Below are positions 38,212 to 49,326 of a stretch of DNA of 64,000 bases, piece by piece. A program made the position numbers and the translations under genes. The notes below the pieces were generated by a model that worked only from the letters and a program-made list of their open reading frames with translations, ran no database searches and was not told where the DNA came from. Position 1 is the stretch's first letter; the number at the start of each line of letters is the position of its first letter. Source of the stretch: Strongyloides papillosus (lineage: Eukaryota > Nematoda > Chromadorea > Rhabditida > Strongyloididae); the NCBI GenBank assembly GCA_005656395.1, contig SRSI01000044.1, positions 682,001 through 746,000 on the forward strand, given 5' to 3'.

Positions 38212-38796
38212 TTAGTCTAATTTTCCAATTAGACTCTTTCCAAGTTTACCCATATGTCTTCCTACTTTTTTGCCGATGAAACCGCTCTAAAAAAATTAAA
38301 AATATTTTATTATAACTTACAGCTTTTGAGAGAAGTGATCTCTTTTTTCTATTATTTTCTTTTGCTGTTAAATAAGATTTTTTTCTTTTAAGTAATCTTT
38401 TAACAGTGTCTTTACCTTTTCTTTCAAGTCTTTTTAATGCTTTTTCGCTTTTGGTAATTACACTTTTTATTTTATCCTCTGTTTTTTTCTAAGAAAGAAT
38501 TAATAAAAAACTTATTAACATACCAAATTTTTCATGGTACCATCTTTACTGAAATTAGTTTTAAAAAAACTTTTTATTTTTTCATTCACATTTTTAGTTC
38601 CTTGTTTTAAATGATTTAAAACGCTTTTTTCGCCTTGTTCTCCAATAACTGATGGTAAATTTCTATTCCATTCTCCCACTTTTAAAGAATCAACTCCAAC
38701 AGTATCGGTTTCAGAGAATGAAGATTCTTGTAAACTGTATTCCACAGTCAAAAGTAGAAAGATAGCTAAATAATTTACAAAATGCATTTTGTTCAC
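38212..38796 (-). CDS. Array unit A: secreted precursor with cationic 30-residue tail (3 exons)
   Basis: The exons are 38524-38796, 38321-38488 and 38212-38286. Both introns are phase 0 (35 and 34 nt), giving 171 residues. There is a signal peptide up to about residue 23 (ending VEYSLQ), then a Ser/Glu/Asp-rich stretch, then a very Lys/Arg-rich linker in exon 2. Exon 2 ends at RKKR (residues 138-141), a furin-type cleavage site. The 30 residues after it start SLLSKASGF, carry about eight basic residues and one acid, and place Gly, Ser and Lys in a regular pattern as in amphipathic helices. This looks like a precursor of a secreted cationic peptide. It is the array member with the longest basic linker. 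No homologue outside the array is known to me; an antimicrobial role is inference. Confidence 0.75.
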
Positions 38797-38820
38797 ATTG
38801 TGTATTTCGATTTATTTCAT

Positions 38821-38830
38821 TATTTATACC
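38821..38830 (-). promoter_or_regulatory. TATA box of unit A
   Basis: GGTATAAATA on the minus strand, about 25-34 nt before the start codon. The same motif lies at the same place in the other array units, so the transcript leader should be very short. Confidence 0.55.
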
Positions 38831-39754
38831 TATTTTAGTATTTAATTAAATGAAAAAACTTCCATAGCTAGATTCTAAATATTAGAAATTATTAAAAACG
38901 AAAACCTACCAATTTTTTTGCGTTTTATTACATCATTTTATATTTAACATATGTTTTTTATTAATAGGAATGTTTATTTTTCATATTTATTTTCTTTTTA
39001 ATCAAATTTTTTTATAAGTATTTGAAATTTTTAATATGTTTTAAAAATTGGATAAATATTTAAAATACTCACAATATACAAATAATGTTATAGTTTCAAT
39101 TTAATAGTGTAATATTTAAGTAGACACATTCTAATCCATAATTTTTAAGTTGCTATTAATGGGTGTTGAATATGATGATCTTTTGCAACATATTTTAAAT
39201 TATAATAGAAAAGGTTGTTTACTATCAATAATTGTGAATTTTAATAACGAGTATATACGTAGTGCATGATAGATGCATTCTTAAATAGGATCAACAAAAA
39301 ATTGAAAAATCTGTAATACATTGGGTATTTATGGGTTTATAAATGACACTGAAGCGGAATTTTGGTAACATTCTAATATTTAGAGTCATAAAAAAGAAAA
39401 TTTCCGTAATTATTTTATTAAACATTTATGAACGACTGATTTCACATAGAAGAGTTGGAAGTCGACGTTGTGAAGAAAAAAGTTTTTGTAGGATTTTGTT
39501 AAAAATTTATATTAATTATTTAAGATTTTTTTATATTTTATTACAAAGTATTTTTAAACTCAAAAATAAACTTTTAGTGTAATCTTTTGGCTTATTAATG
39601 AAAACATATTCAATTTTATAACTATGATTAATTAAAGAAATGATTAATTATTAATATTTTATATAAATATAATAAAATTGAATATTTTGAAGTTAATGTG
39701 TTAATATTTTTAGCTTATTTAAAAAAAGTTTTATTAATTAAAGCATTTATTATA
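38831..39754. other. Spacer, no gene seen
   Basis: The plus-strand frame at 39343-39582 has no signal peptide or family features and is not supported. Confidence 0.4.
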
Positions 39755-40471
39755 CGATGGTCATTCAATAAGTAAAGAGACAAATGATCATAACTCAAAA
39801 ATTTATTATTGTATAAATCCCAAATTTTACTAATTTTTCGACATAATCTCCTGCTACATTTATACACTTGTCCGATCTTTCCACGGGCTTTCTAATGTCG
39901 ATGGCAAAGAAATTTCTACCCTGAGATCTTAGCCATTTTCTATATTTTTTCCTTTACTCCTCATTATCGTTAAATTTTACTCAACGAAAAAAATCTTTAA
40001 GAAGCCCAAACAAAATAAAAATCTGATTATTCACGGTCTGGACTGTACTGTGAATGTGACAAAATCTCCCAACCAAGCCTTTTCGTACCTTTTTTTACGA
40101 TATTTCAGTTTACTTTGAATTAGCGAATAAACTGTGCTTAAACTTGTACCACATTTTTTCAGAAATTTGCACGATTTATACAGCTTCTACCATATTGCTT
40201 AAGCATCCGGGAATAGATTTTGTAAATTTTAACCTTGTTTAAGACATGGAATCTTATTACAAAATGTTTTTTCTCTTAATTACAATTTTTGAGTGTGGAT
40301 ACCATTATTATATAGTTAAATATAGTTTATTTATAACGAAAAATTTTTTTTGCAAATTATGTAAAAATGATAAAAACAGTTCTTATTTCATGATTTACTT
40401 TTTATCATCGTTCTTATTTTGCTTTTTTTTACCTATGGTCATTTGTCTCTTTACTTATTGAATGACCCTCG
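39755..40471 (-). mobile_element. Mariner-like transposon remnant
   Basis: The terminal inverted repeats are about 34 nt: CGATGGTCATTCAATAAGTA at 39755 and its partner ending at 40471. They continue through AAGAGACAAATGA and are flanked by TA on both sides, the Tc1/mariner target duplication. On the minus strand at about 39795-39920 a frame reads ...KPVERSDKCINVAGDYVEK, like the C-terminal end of mariner transposases. The rest of the transposase is missing or unreadable, so the copy is inactive. The plus-strand frame inside it (40246-40461) is a shadow. Confidence 0.8.
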
Positions 40472-40576
40472 TACATATTACTAGATGTAAAATTTTAATA
40501 TTCATCATAATGTCAAATCATTGAGAGAATTTTTATTCTTTGTATTTTAGAAATTTTTTGCGATATTTTTAAATCT

Positions 40577-41523
40577 TTAATCAAAGTCACTTCCAAGTCT
40601 TTTTGCTAAAAAAAATTAAAATTATTCTATTATAACTTACGGCTTGAACAAGAACTTATCTTTTTACTTTACCGTTATCATCAATTGAGGCTAAATCTTT
40701 ATAATGTTTTTTTCCAAGCAATCTACAAAGTTTTCTTGTAAGTGCATCCTTAAACTCATTTAGTTTTGTTCTGCCCTTTTTTAAGAAACCCAATAATCCA
40801 TCTTTTGTTTTTCTCTAAAAATAATGGAATTTAACGATTTAATGATCTACCAATCAATCGGTAAATCTATTTGCACGAACACGGGAAACTGAATTCATCC
40901 CATTTTCTTTGGTAAAATTAGGATCGGTTTTTTCAATAAGCTTCAAAATATCTTCTGATTCTCGAACAATTTGTGATAACTCATTAGGTAAATTATTTTT
41001 TTCATCATTGCTAAGTTCTTCATCATAATATGTATCAGGTTCTTTAATGATTTCTAGAACATCAGGTGATTCTGATTCAACTTGTGGTAACTCTTCCGTT
41101 CGGTCACTTTCTTCCTCATTATAAACAACTTTTTCAGAATTTTGATCAAATCGTTCAACGGATTCTTTAACTTCTGATATTTTTTGCTCAACATTTAGTG
41201 AGCTTTCAAGTACATTTTCCTCATCAACATCCATTCCTTCATGAGAACCTGAATAGGGAAGCTCCTCAGTTTCTGACTCTTCAGTACCCAATTCTTGTAA
41301 TGGATTAGGTTACGTTGATTTCTTTTTATTACTAGATTTTTTTTAATTCCTCTGTAAGTGAGGAAAGGTTTTTAAATGAAAATAGAACCTCAGGAGAATA
41401 AGGGGTTTCAAGAGAAAGATTATTTTCAGAAGAATTTTCTTGGAAACTATATTGAACAACCAAAAGTATAAAGATAGATAAGTACTTTATAAAGCGCACT
41501 TTGCTGATACATTTCCGAATCAC
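40577..41523 (-). pseudogene. Array unit B: broken precursor gene
   Basis: The position of the usual start codon reads GTG (41505-41507; preceded by AGCAAA as in other units). The leader FIKYLSIFILLVVQYSFQ is intact. Stops after ...TEELKKI (about 41332) break the frame. A long Glu/Asp/Ser-rich acidic stretch continues in 40854-41291. Exon 2 (40641-40814, 58 codons) is Lys/Arg-rich and has a TAA directly after KVKR, where the cleavage site would be. A short last exon ends near 40577. The acidic propiece is the longest of the array. Loss of the start plus at least three stops makes it a pseudogene. Confidence 0.7.
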
Positions 41524-41540
41524 TCAATTATTTTTATACC

Positions 41541-42831
41541 ACTATAAATATATTTAATTAAAAAATAACTATTTTATATCTATATTCAAATATTATAATT
41601 TAAGAGAAAAAATAAGTAATTTTTATCACGATTATTTATATTATGTTAATGTTAAAATATAATTTTTAACTCGTATATTTGTAAACATAGCTTAAAATAA
41701 CAAAGTTTTTTTATATATGTCATTCCATAAACGAAATATTGTTGTTAAATATTAACAAAGCAAAATATATTTTTTAAAGTGGCATAAATAATTAGAATAA
41801 ATTAAAATATTATGATTTAAAAGCTGTATAAATATTTTTAGTCAAATATTGAAATATTGTCAAATTTTCAGCGACCATCATTTTTAAATATTGTTGATAT
41901 ATTCTTATGTTATATTTTATTCTAATTATCAGTAAATTCACTGTATGTAATCAATTTTAAAGATATTTAGAATTGTCTCGAACTATTTATTAATCCATAA
42001 TTTATGAATATTAAAAGTACTGTAGAAAAAGCTATAAATTTTTAGTTAAGATCCATAAATTGTGTCAACTAAAAATTCTTTGACGACAGTATATGAGAAA
42101 AAATTATAAATATTCATTTACTAAATTTGATGTTACTATGCTTATATTTCTAATAAAAAATTAATTGTATTATTTACATACTTTTTAGAAAAATTCCTCT
42201 ATTGGTATTAATATTGAACACAAATATAAAGTGTATATCAAGTCTTTTACAACTACACTTTGTAGTAAAACAATTTCTATGAAGGTGTTCATATCGTAGA
42301 ACATTAAACAAACTTTTTGTATTTAAGAAGTTTTAATTTCTTAAAATTTTTATTTTAACATTAAAATTTGTTACAGACTTACATTTATAGTATTAATGTT
42401 TTGTTTAAATAATGTAAATTCACTCATTTTTCTAAACTTATGCTGATTAGTGTGACAATTAGTTATTTTAATGTAAATAATAGTTATTAAGAAGTACATA
42501 GAAAATTAACTATTTCAACCTTTAAAATTGCATTAACCTAAAGAAATTAATAGATTGATATGCATGATAATGGAATTAGATATCTAATTTTGTTATTTTA
42601 ACAATAAAGATATAAAATTTAATGACTATATTTTATTGAAAAAAAAACTTATATTTTACACTAACATAATATAATTATATATCTTATATTTTGATATTTT
42701 TAATTAATTTAAAGACAAGTTTCTTGTTAAAAGACTATATTATGCATGATATTGATATAAAACAAAAATATTTGCTTCAAAAAAAATCCAGTAAAATAAT
42801 TTTAAAACTCTACTATTTTTTATAATCTTTT
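41541..42831. other. Spacer, no gene seen
   Basis: AT-rich DNA between units B and C with nothing recognised. A TATA-like box for unit B (GGTATAAAAA) is at 41531-41540. Confidence 0.4.
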
Positions 42832-43150
42832 TTAAAATAATTTGTTTAATAATTTGGTTTTAGCTTTACCAACTAGACCTTTTGCTGCACTTTTACCTAC
42901 ATTCATCTAAAAAAATTTAATAATACTTAATTAGAACTTACAAGTTTTGATATTAATGATCTCTTTTTCCAGTAACAGATTCTGCTGGTGGTCCTTGAGT
43001 TGTAACTACACTACCAAATAATGTAGTCGTTCTAGGAGTGCTTAGAGGTGTTATTCCATCAACAGGAGAATATTGAAAACTGTATTGAACAACCAAAAGT
43101 ATAAGAATAGTAAAATATTTAATAAATTTCGTTTTAATGATATTTTTCAT
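42832..43150 (-). pseudogene. Array unit C: precursor with a 1-nt frameshift before the mature peptide
   Basis: Exon 1 is 42942-43150 and exon 2 is 42832-42906 (24 codons plus stop, phase 0). Exon 1 is 209 nt, one short of a whole number of codons. Compared with unit D, the A-run at the cleavage site (about 42963-42967) has lost one A, so translation ends at a TAA just after GKRDH. Otherwise it matches D closely, including the stretch STPRTTTL(F/L)GSVVTTQ. The start codon has moved: ATG 43150 lies upstream of the ancestral position, which reads ACG. If the missing A is a consensus error, the gene is intact and its last exon is a normal cationic tail with seven basic residues overall and no acids. 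Confidence 0.65.
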
Positions 43151-43164
43151 TCTAAATCATTTCT

Positions 43165-43172
43165 TATTTATA
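43165..43172 (-). promoter_or_regulatory. TATA box of unit C
   Basis: TATAAATA on the minus strand, placed as in units A, D and G. Confidence 0.45.
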
Positions 43173-44593
43173 CTTATTTAAAAATGTCTTCCTCTATGAA
43201 AAAACTATTAAATATTTAGTATCTAAATATGATATCTTAACAATTGAAAAATCTAATCATTTTTTAAAAGTAATCGTGTTACTCAATTTCGTTTTTACGT
43301 TGTTTATCTTGTAAAATATAATTTGAATGTATATAAAAGTCAATTTATGATAATTTGAATTTAAATTTAAGTTTTCATAAAATAATATGTATTAATAAGA
43401 TAAATATTTTATAAAAATTACAATACCATAATTAAACAAGCTTTGCAAATATTTTTAAACAAATAAAGTAGCTATTTTTTCAGTAAATTTTAAATATCTT
43501 TATTTTATTATTTTAGACAATTTAAATGTTGTATTTTTTTCACTTTTTTTGTAATACAAATTGGAAATCACTAACCACTAAAAAGTTTCCAAATGTTAAG
43601 AACTATTGATTTATTTTGTTGGTAACATTTATTAGATAAAATTCTAATCGAATTAATGAAGATAGCCCTTAAAGCATAGTAATAGGCAGAAATCACTAAC
43701 CTTTTATAATTTCTTTCCAACTTATTATGATAAGTGATTGTTAAATTATTAAATAATAAACTATAAAAAAGTATAATTTTTGACATTTCTTAACTAATTT
43801 GTCTAAAGAAAAATAAATTAAGAAATGTGCACATATTGAGGTGATATCTTGTCAAATAAAAAACTTATTCTTACATATCTAACGTTGTATTTATTTCATC
43901 TACGTCTTCAACAAAGGTAATAAAAATAAGTGTTTTTTGAATGTTCATCCTAATATTGATAACTTCATTAGTCATTTTGTGACTAAAAATATAAAAGAAT
44001 TATTGGAAATTTGAAAACAATGACACTACGATTTTTTTTTACTTTCTTAGCAATCAGATATTTAATTTCTGTACTAGAATTTAGCAGTTTTTAATTTTAT
44101 TATATTATCGAATGAAAAATTTTATAATACATTTGTAAGCTTCAATCATGAAATTTTTTTAAAATTACGAATAAAATGTAAATTTGACGAAAATTTAGTA
44201 AAAAGTTTAAAGCTTTGTGAATAATATTGCCCATATGTTTTTTAAAATATAATTTTAATAAAATTCAAATTTTATTTAAATTGCCTAATATTTCTCAAGT
44301 GATTTTGAATGAACTATTGCATTATTTTTATCTAAAAAATTTGTTTAATTTTCAATAAAATACCAAAATTATATTACCAAAGTTATTAATTAAACGAAAA
44401 ATATTATATTTTTGCAATTACATCAATAAAACCATATATTTTATTGTTTTTTTTATATTTTTTAATTAATCTAAAAATTGTTTTCTGGACAAATGATTAT
44501 ATAATGTAATGTGTTCAATGCAAAATGATGATATTTACCGTAAAACAAATCTAGTAAAATAATATTAGAACTCCAACTCTTTTAGAATCTTTT
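43173..44593. other. Spacer, no gene seen
   Basis: The minus-strand frame at 43571-43786 lacks family features and is not supported. Confidence 0.4.
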
Positions 44594-44919
44594 TTAAAAT
44601 AATTTTCTTATCAATTTTTGTCCGACATTTTTAGCCATTTTCTTCGCTGCCTTTCCTCCAAAACTACTCTAAAGACAATTAATTACACTTTATTAGAACT
44701 TACAAGTTTTGACATTAATGATCTCTTTTTTCTAGTAACAGATTCTGTTGCTGGTTCTTGAGTTGTAACTACACTACCAAGTAATGTAGTCGTTCTAGGA
44801 GTGCTAAGAGTTGTAGTTTCACCAAAGGAAAATAACGAAAATTGGAAACTGTATTGGACAGCCAGGAATATTGGAACAGCAAAGTATATTATGAAATGCA
44901 CTTCGCTGGTATCATGCAT
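44594..44919 (-). CDS. Array unit D: secreted precursor with cationic 30-residue tail (2 exons)
   Basis: The exons are 44704-44919 and 44594-44668 (intron 35 nt, phase 0), giving 96 residues. The start is ATG 44919; the position homologous to the start of other units reads GTG six codons later, so the N-terminus is extended by MHDTSE. A hydrophobic leader ends near FLAVQYSFQ. A Thr/Ser/Pro-rich spacer follows, then RKKR (residues 63-66). The final 30 residues start SLMSKLSSF, contain eight basic and no acidic residues and end in hydrophobic Leu-Phe. This is the shortest and cleanest precursor of the array. Predicted product: a secreted, C-terminal, cationic amphipathic peptide released by a furin-like protease. 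The activity is inference. Confidence 0.78.
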
Positions 44920-44933
44920 TCTAAGTCATTCTT

Positions 44934-44943
44934 TATTTATACC
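44934..44943 (-). promoter_or_regulatory. TATA box of unit D
   Basis: GGTATAAATA on the minus strand, 15-24 nt before the used ATG and about 33 nt before the ancestral start position. Confidence 0.55.
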
Positions 44944-45035
44944 TAGTTCAAGTTATTTAATTAAATCCTGTTTTTGTGAGTCAAACAGACATTGTGGGCA
45001 CAACTAAAAATTCTACCTTCTATTTTTATTTCATT

Positions 45036-46084
45036 ACACACAAACGATTTTTTTCTCAAAACAAGGACCAATTATCAAAATAAGGACCACTCTATCAAAA
45101 AAAAGACCACTCCATTATTTTCCGGACTAATTTATTAAATTTGAATAATTCAATTAAATTTTTACTATTTTATTGTCTTTTTTGTATTAGATATTATTAA
45201 ATAAAGTTTTTTTATTTTATTTGTGTGTTTTTTTAAAGGGAACAAAAAATAAATTACATAAAAATTTAATTATAATGTTTTTACTTGTTTGTTAAAAAAA
45301 GTTTTTTTATCTAATTATTTTGATTCGAAGTAAAAAAAATATTATAATAATATTTTATTATATAAAAAGGTACAAAATATAGAAATATCAACTTCTTAAT
45401 GATAATTATGAAATATCCGTGTTGAATTATGAAGCATTAATCTTGATAACATTAAACTAAAAATTTATATTTTATTGTGTCAAAACTATCTTAAATTTAA
45501 AATTGAATATGTTTCGAACTAATTTATCCTCGTGATTTTTACAAACGTCTAAAATTTTTTTTATTGTAAAAAATGATCTTTTGACCTATTATAAAACTTT
45601 TTAAAGATTATAAAAATTATTTAAACATTTAAGATCATTTTCACATTATTTAATACTTAGTAGAAAATAAAAAATTTTTGCTGACATGCTTGGTAATTTA
45701 TTTTTACCATATTTTACTAGTAGTTAAGTGATGCTTTACAATATTTTTTTTCAAATTAAGTTTTTGATTAACGAATTTATTTATTTTTCTATATTATTTG
45801 CTTTACTAGATTATTTAATTAACATTTGTGATAATTTTTTTTCATTTTTATGGCATAAGAATTGATAAAGTGGTCAAGGGATGAATACAATAGTGCAGTT
45901 TTAATGAAAAGAACTGTTTAAGTGTAATAAGTTCTGAAATATTAAAAAAACATTATTAAAACTATTGCAATATTGGTAAAACTAAAAAAATTATAATTAC
46001 CATAAAATTTAAATATAATTTTAAAATGGTCCTTTTTTGATAAAAATAGTCCTTAAAATGAGGAAAAAATCTTTTGTGTGAACG
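45036..46084. mobile_element. Non-autonomous DNA element with about 50-nt inverted ends
   Basis: The left end CACACAAACGATTTTTTTCTCA (45037 onward), then AAGGACCA-type repeats, recurs inverted at the right end (46025-46084: TGGTCC...TTTTGTGTG). Each end holds two or more copies of AAGGACCA. No ORF lies inside. It is a different family from the GGGACA elements nearby, though both begin CACACAAA. Confidence 0.65.
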
Positions 46085-46417
46085 TTCCCCCAATTAATTA
46101 TCATCTTATATTTTTATACTGTCAATATATTATATTCTATAATAAATTCCTGCTAACAATAATTATAATTTATTGAGTAAATGACAGAATTCTAATATTT
46201 TATAAAAGTATAAAAACGTCGGCTTACGATATATTATATAGTTTTTTATTTTTATTTGATTAAAAAATAAACATTATAATAAATGATTATATTATTATAG
46301 TGTGTGGTGCAAAATAATAATATTCATCGTTAATTCAATCAAGTTCAAAATTTTTACATTAAAAATATTTTTTGGTAATTTTTTATTTTGTCATTTGCAT
46401 ACATTTCCACCATGTCA

Positions 46418-46842
46418 TTAATCAAGATCAATTGCATTTTGTCTTTCTAATTTCCAATTCTAAAAAAAATTAGATTTTTTTTATTCTAACTTACAGGATT
46501 TCTGTTTAATGACTCATCATATCTATTACCACTATCATCATCATTACTATTATCAATATTATAATCATTAATATTATAGTCATATCCATTTTTTCTGGAA
46601 TAATAATCTTCCAAATCTTTTAATTCTTTTCTATATAATCCGTTTGCCCAATTTCTGCCGCTTTGTGCGTCCTCTAATAATCCTGCAATTAATTCTTTTC
46701 TATATGATCCTTCACTACCTTCAGGTAATGTTGAGCCTTCAGTAGAGCTAATTTCGAGTGATTCTTCTTCAAAAGATGAATCTTGGAAACTGTGGTGCAT
46801 AGCTAAAAAGATGACGATAGCACAAATTTTTATAAAATACAT
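46418..46842 (-). CDS. Array unit E: secreted acidic protein, divergent tail (2 exons)
   Basis: The exons are 46495-46842 and 46418-46459 (intron 35 nt, phase 0), giving 129 residues. The signal peptide is MYFIKICAIVIFLAMHHSFQ, similar to the other units. A Ser/Glu-rich segment follows, then a repeat of YRKEL, then an Asn/Asp/Tyr-rich stretch. There is no KKR site. The last exon is only 13 codons (NWKLERQNAIDLD) and is related to the tails of units F and G rather than to the 30-residue cationic peptide. The protein is probably secreted. It shows that the family has at least two tail types. Confidence 0.7.
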
Positions 46843-46874
46843 TTTATAAATATTTTTGAATCTAGATCATTCCT

Positions 46875-46882
46875 TATTTATA
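46875..46882 (-). promoter_or_regulatory. TATA box of unit E
   Basis: TATAAATA on the minus strand, about 33-40 nt before the start codon. Confidence 0.45.
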
Positions 46883-46894
46883 TTAATATCAACG

Positions 46895-47535
46895 AACAAC
46901 ACACAAAAAAAAAAATGGGACAAATTTTGACATTATTACATAAAATGCAATAAAATGTCCCACCACTTTGAAATGTCAAAATTTATTCAAATTTTAAAAA
47001 TATCAGGCGACAACAAAAATGTTTTAAATGACGCAAAATGTTAGATTTTCGCATAAATTTGGTCGTTTTTTTATAAAAATATATACTTTTAATATTTTGA
47101 AGTAATGAAACATTTATTTAATCTTAGAAATTTTAAAAATATTACACCTATTTTAGAATCTAATTTGTTTTTATAATATATTATGAAGTGAGTTATCAGA
47201 AGTCAATTTCGTGTAAAGTTGTTAACGTTTTAACAAAAATCATTCTTTTAAACAACCCGTTAACACCAGTAAATTTAAAAAATTAGAATTTTTACAACAA
47301 CAATAAGAAAGAGTAATAATTATCTAACCATACAAAGTAATGTTTATTGAAAATATTATCTTAGTACTTGCTATTTTTCTTATTTAAATTAAAATATTTA
47401 AAAATTTTTTTACTATGAATAAAATGTATAATGTTTTAAAACTTTTAAACAGTTTGACTTTTAAAGATGATCTTGAAAAACAATATAAAAAGTTGAGTCA
47501 TTAGATGAATATAACTTTTTATAAAAATCTTATTT
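46895..47535 (+). mobile_element. GGGACA-family element, left part only
   Basis: Starts CACACAAAAAAAAAAATGGGACA and follows the same sequence as the copies at 47536 and 49327 for about 600 nt (blocks CGACAACAAAAATGTTTTAAA and GTCAATTTCGTGTAAAGTTGTT). It is then replaced by the next copy, so it is a truncated or tandem insertion. Confidence 0.6.
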
Positions 47536-48488
47536 ATACACAGAAAAAAAAATGGGAAAAATTTTGACAAATCTATCTGAAATGCAAAAAAATTTCCCAC
47601 CTATTAAAAAAATCAACATTTATTCAAATTTTAAAATTATCGAGCGACAGCAAAAATTTTTATACAACGCAAAATATTAGGTTGTCGCTTACTTTTTGCC
47701 GTTTTTTTACAAAGATATATATGTTTGACTTTTAAATTAATGTGAATTTTTTTAATTTTGATATTTTTTATGACATTATTCTCATTTAGATCTTAACTTG
47801 TTTTTTTATTTTATAAAATATGATATTAAAAGTCAATTTCGTGTAAAATTATTGATGTTTAAATAAAGATCATTATTCTAAACAATCTACTAACAACAAA
47901 AAGTTTAAAAATTTCATAGAAATAACAATGAAAAAAAATATTTATTTACTCACACAAAGTATTATTAATTAAAAAGCATTATTTTAGTATTCGTTCTTAT
48001 TTTAAATTAAAATATGTAAAATTTATTTTTTTACTAGAAATAAAAATCCATATTATTTTATAACTTTTAATAAGTTTGATTTTTAAAGATGATTTTTAAA
48101 AGACATTATGGAAAAAATTTAGAGAATCAAATGTGAAAATTTCATGAAATACAATTTATAATAATTTAAACTATTTCAAAAATATTAAAAAAATGTGCTG
48201 TAATATGTTAAAAATGTTTTTTATAAAAGTTTTTGTAATTTTACATAAAATTAAATTCTAATCATGTATTTTAAAATAGATTGTAGAAAACAACTTGTAT
48301 TCTAAAATAAAAATAGTATACTATAAAAATAGAAACTTATTTTAATAATTCCCTAACTATTGTTTTAATTTTTATAAACGAAATAATTGCGATAAAATTA
48401 GTCGTAAATTAAGAAAATTCAAATTTTTTTAGGTGGGACAAATTGTTACATTTTATGCAAACCTGTGTCCTTTTTATTTTTTGTGTGT
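47536..48488 (+). mobile_element. GGGACA-family inverted-repeat element, full length
   Basis: The left end (ACACAGAAAAAAAAATGGGAAAA...TTTCCCACCTA) pairs with the right end (AGGTGGGACAAATTG...GTGTCCTTTTTATTTTTTGTGTGT). Each terminus itself holds a small inverted pair, GGGACA/TGTCCC. About 950 nt, no ORF: a MITE. Right-end variants are also found at 37.6 and 50.3 kb. Confidence 0.65.
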
Positions 48489-48649
48489 AGACATGACAAA
48501 ATCATTTATCTTATAGCTAATAATTTCTATTATTTATATAGTATGTTGTGCAAAATATTAATACTCATTATAAATTTAATTAAACGTTTCGAATTTTGTA
48601 TATTTTGGAAATTTTTCTTATTGGCTTTACATTTGTTTTTTTCACACCT

Positions 48650-49061
48650 GTATTCAAGATCAATTGCTTTTTGTTCTTCTAATATCGAACTCTAAAAAAA
48701 TACAGAAATCGTTTTATTAAAACCCACAGAATTTTCAGAGAGTGATTTTTTATTTGTATTTCACTCATTATTTATTTTAAATTCCTTTAACAAAAAGTAA
48801 TAATCGCTCAAACTCTCTTCAACTTCTTCCATTAGTTTTTTAATCTTTTCTTTCTTTAATTCTCTTCTCTAATGCTTTAATTAGTCTCGCTCTTTCTGTT
48901 ATTGGGCCATGTGATACAGGACTTTTGAATATAGTTGGCTCTCTTGGAAAACTAACTTTATTTTGACTCTCTTCAGAAGAAGAGGAAGATGAAGAGGAAT
49001 CTTGAAAACTGTATTGGACAATCAAAAGGGCTAGAATAGAAAAATATTATATAAAATACAT
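48650..49061 (-). pseudogene. Array unit F: broken relative of unit E
   Basis: From ATG 49061 the leader is MYFI then a TAA at codon 5, then the expected YFSILALLIVQYSFQ and a run of serines. After a Lys/Arg/Glu-rich stretch the frame stops again near 48840. The last exon, behind a weak GTGGGT donor, reads SSILEEQKAIDLE, matching the AIDL ending of unit E. The gene is disabled by an early stop and later breaks. Confidence 0.6.
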
Positions 49062-49326
49062 TTTGCTGATATTTTTCAATTCATTTCACATATATACCCA
49101 ATTCAAGTTATTTTATTAAAAACAAAAAATAATTTCTATTTACTATGTAAATGTTTTAATTTAGAAAAAAAACTTAAGCTCCTTATATATCAGAAGTTTC
49201 TGTCTGACTGTACAAATATTTTTTTTGCCATGTTTATATATTAAACATATTTTAAATTATAAAAATTCTATTTTTTGGTGCTTTTATTATATTGTAAAAA
49301 AAAATTTAATATTGGCTTTTGCACTC

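Noticed and set aside
40246..40461. Plus-strand 71-codon frame
   Set aside because: It lies inside the mariner remnant and reads its end in the wrong direction.
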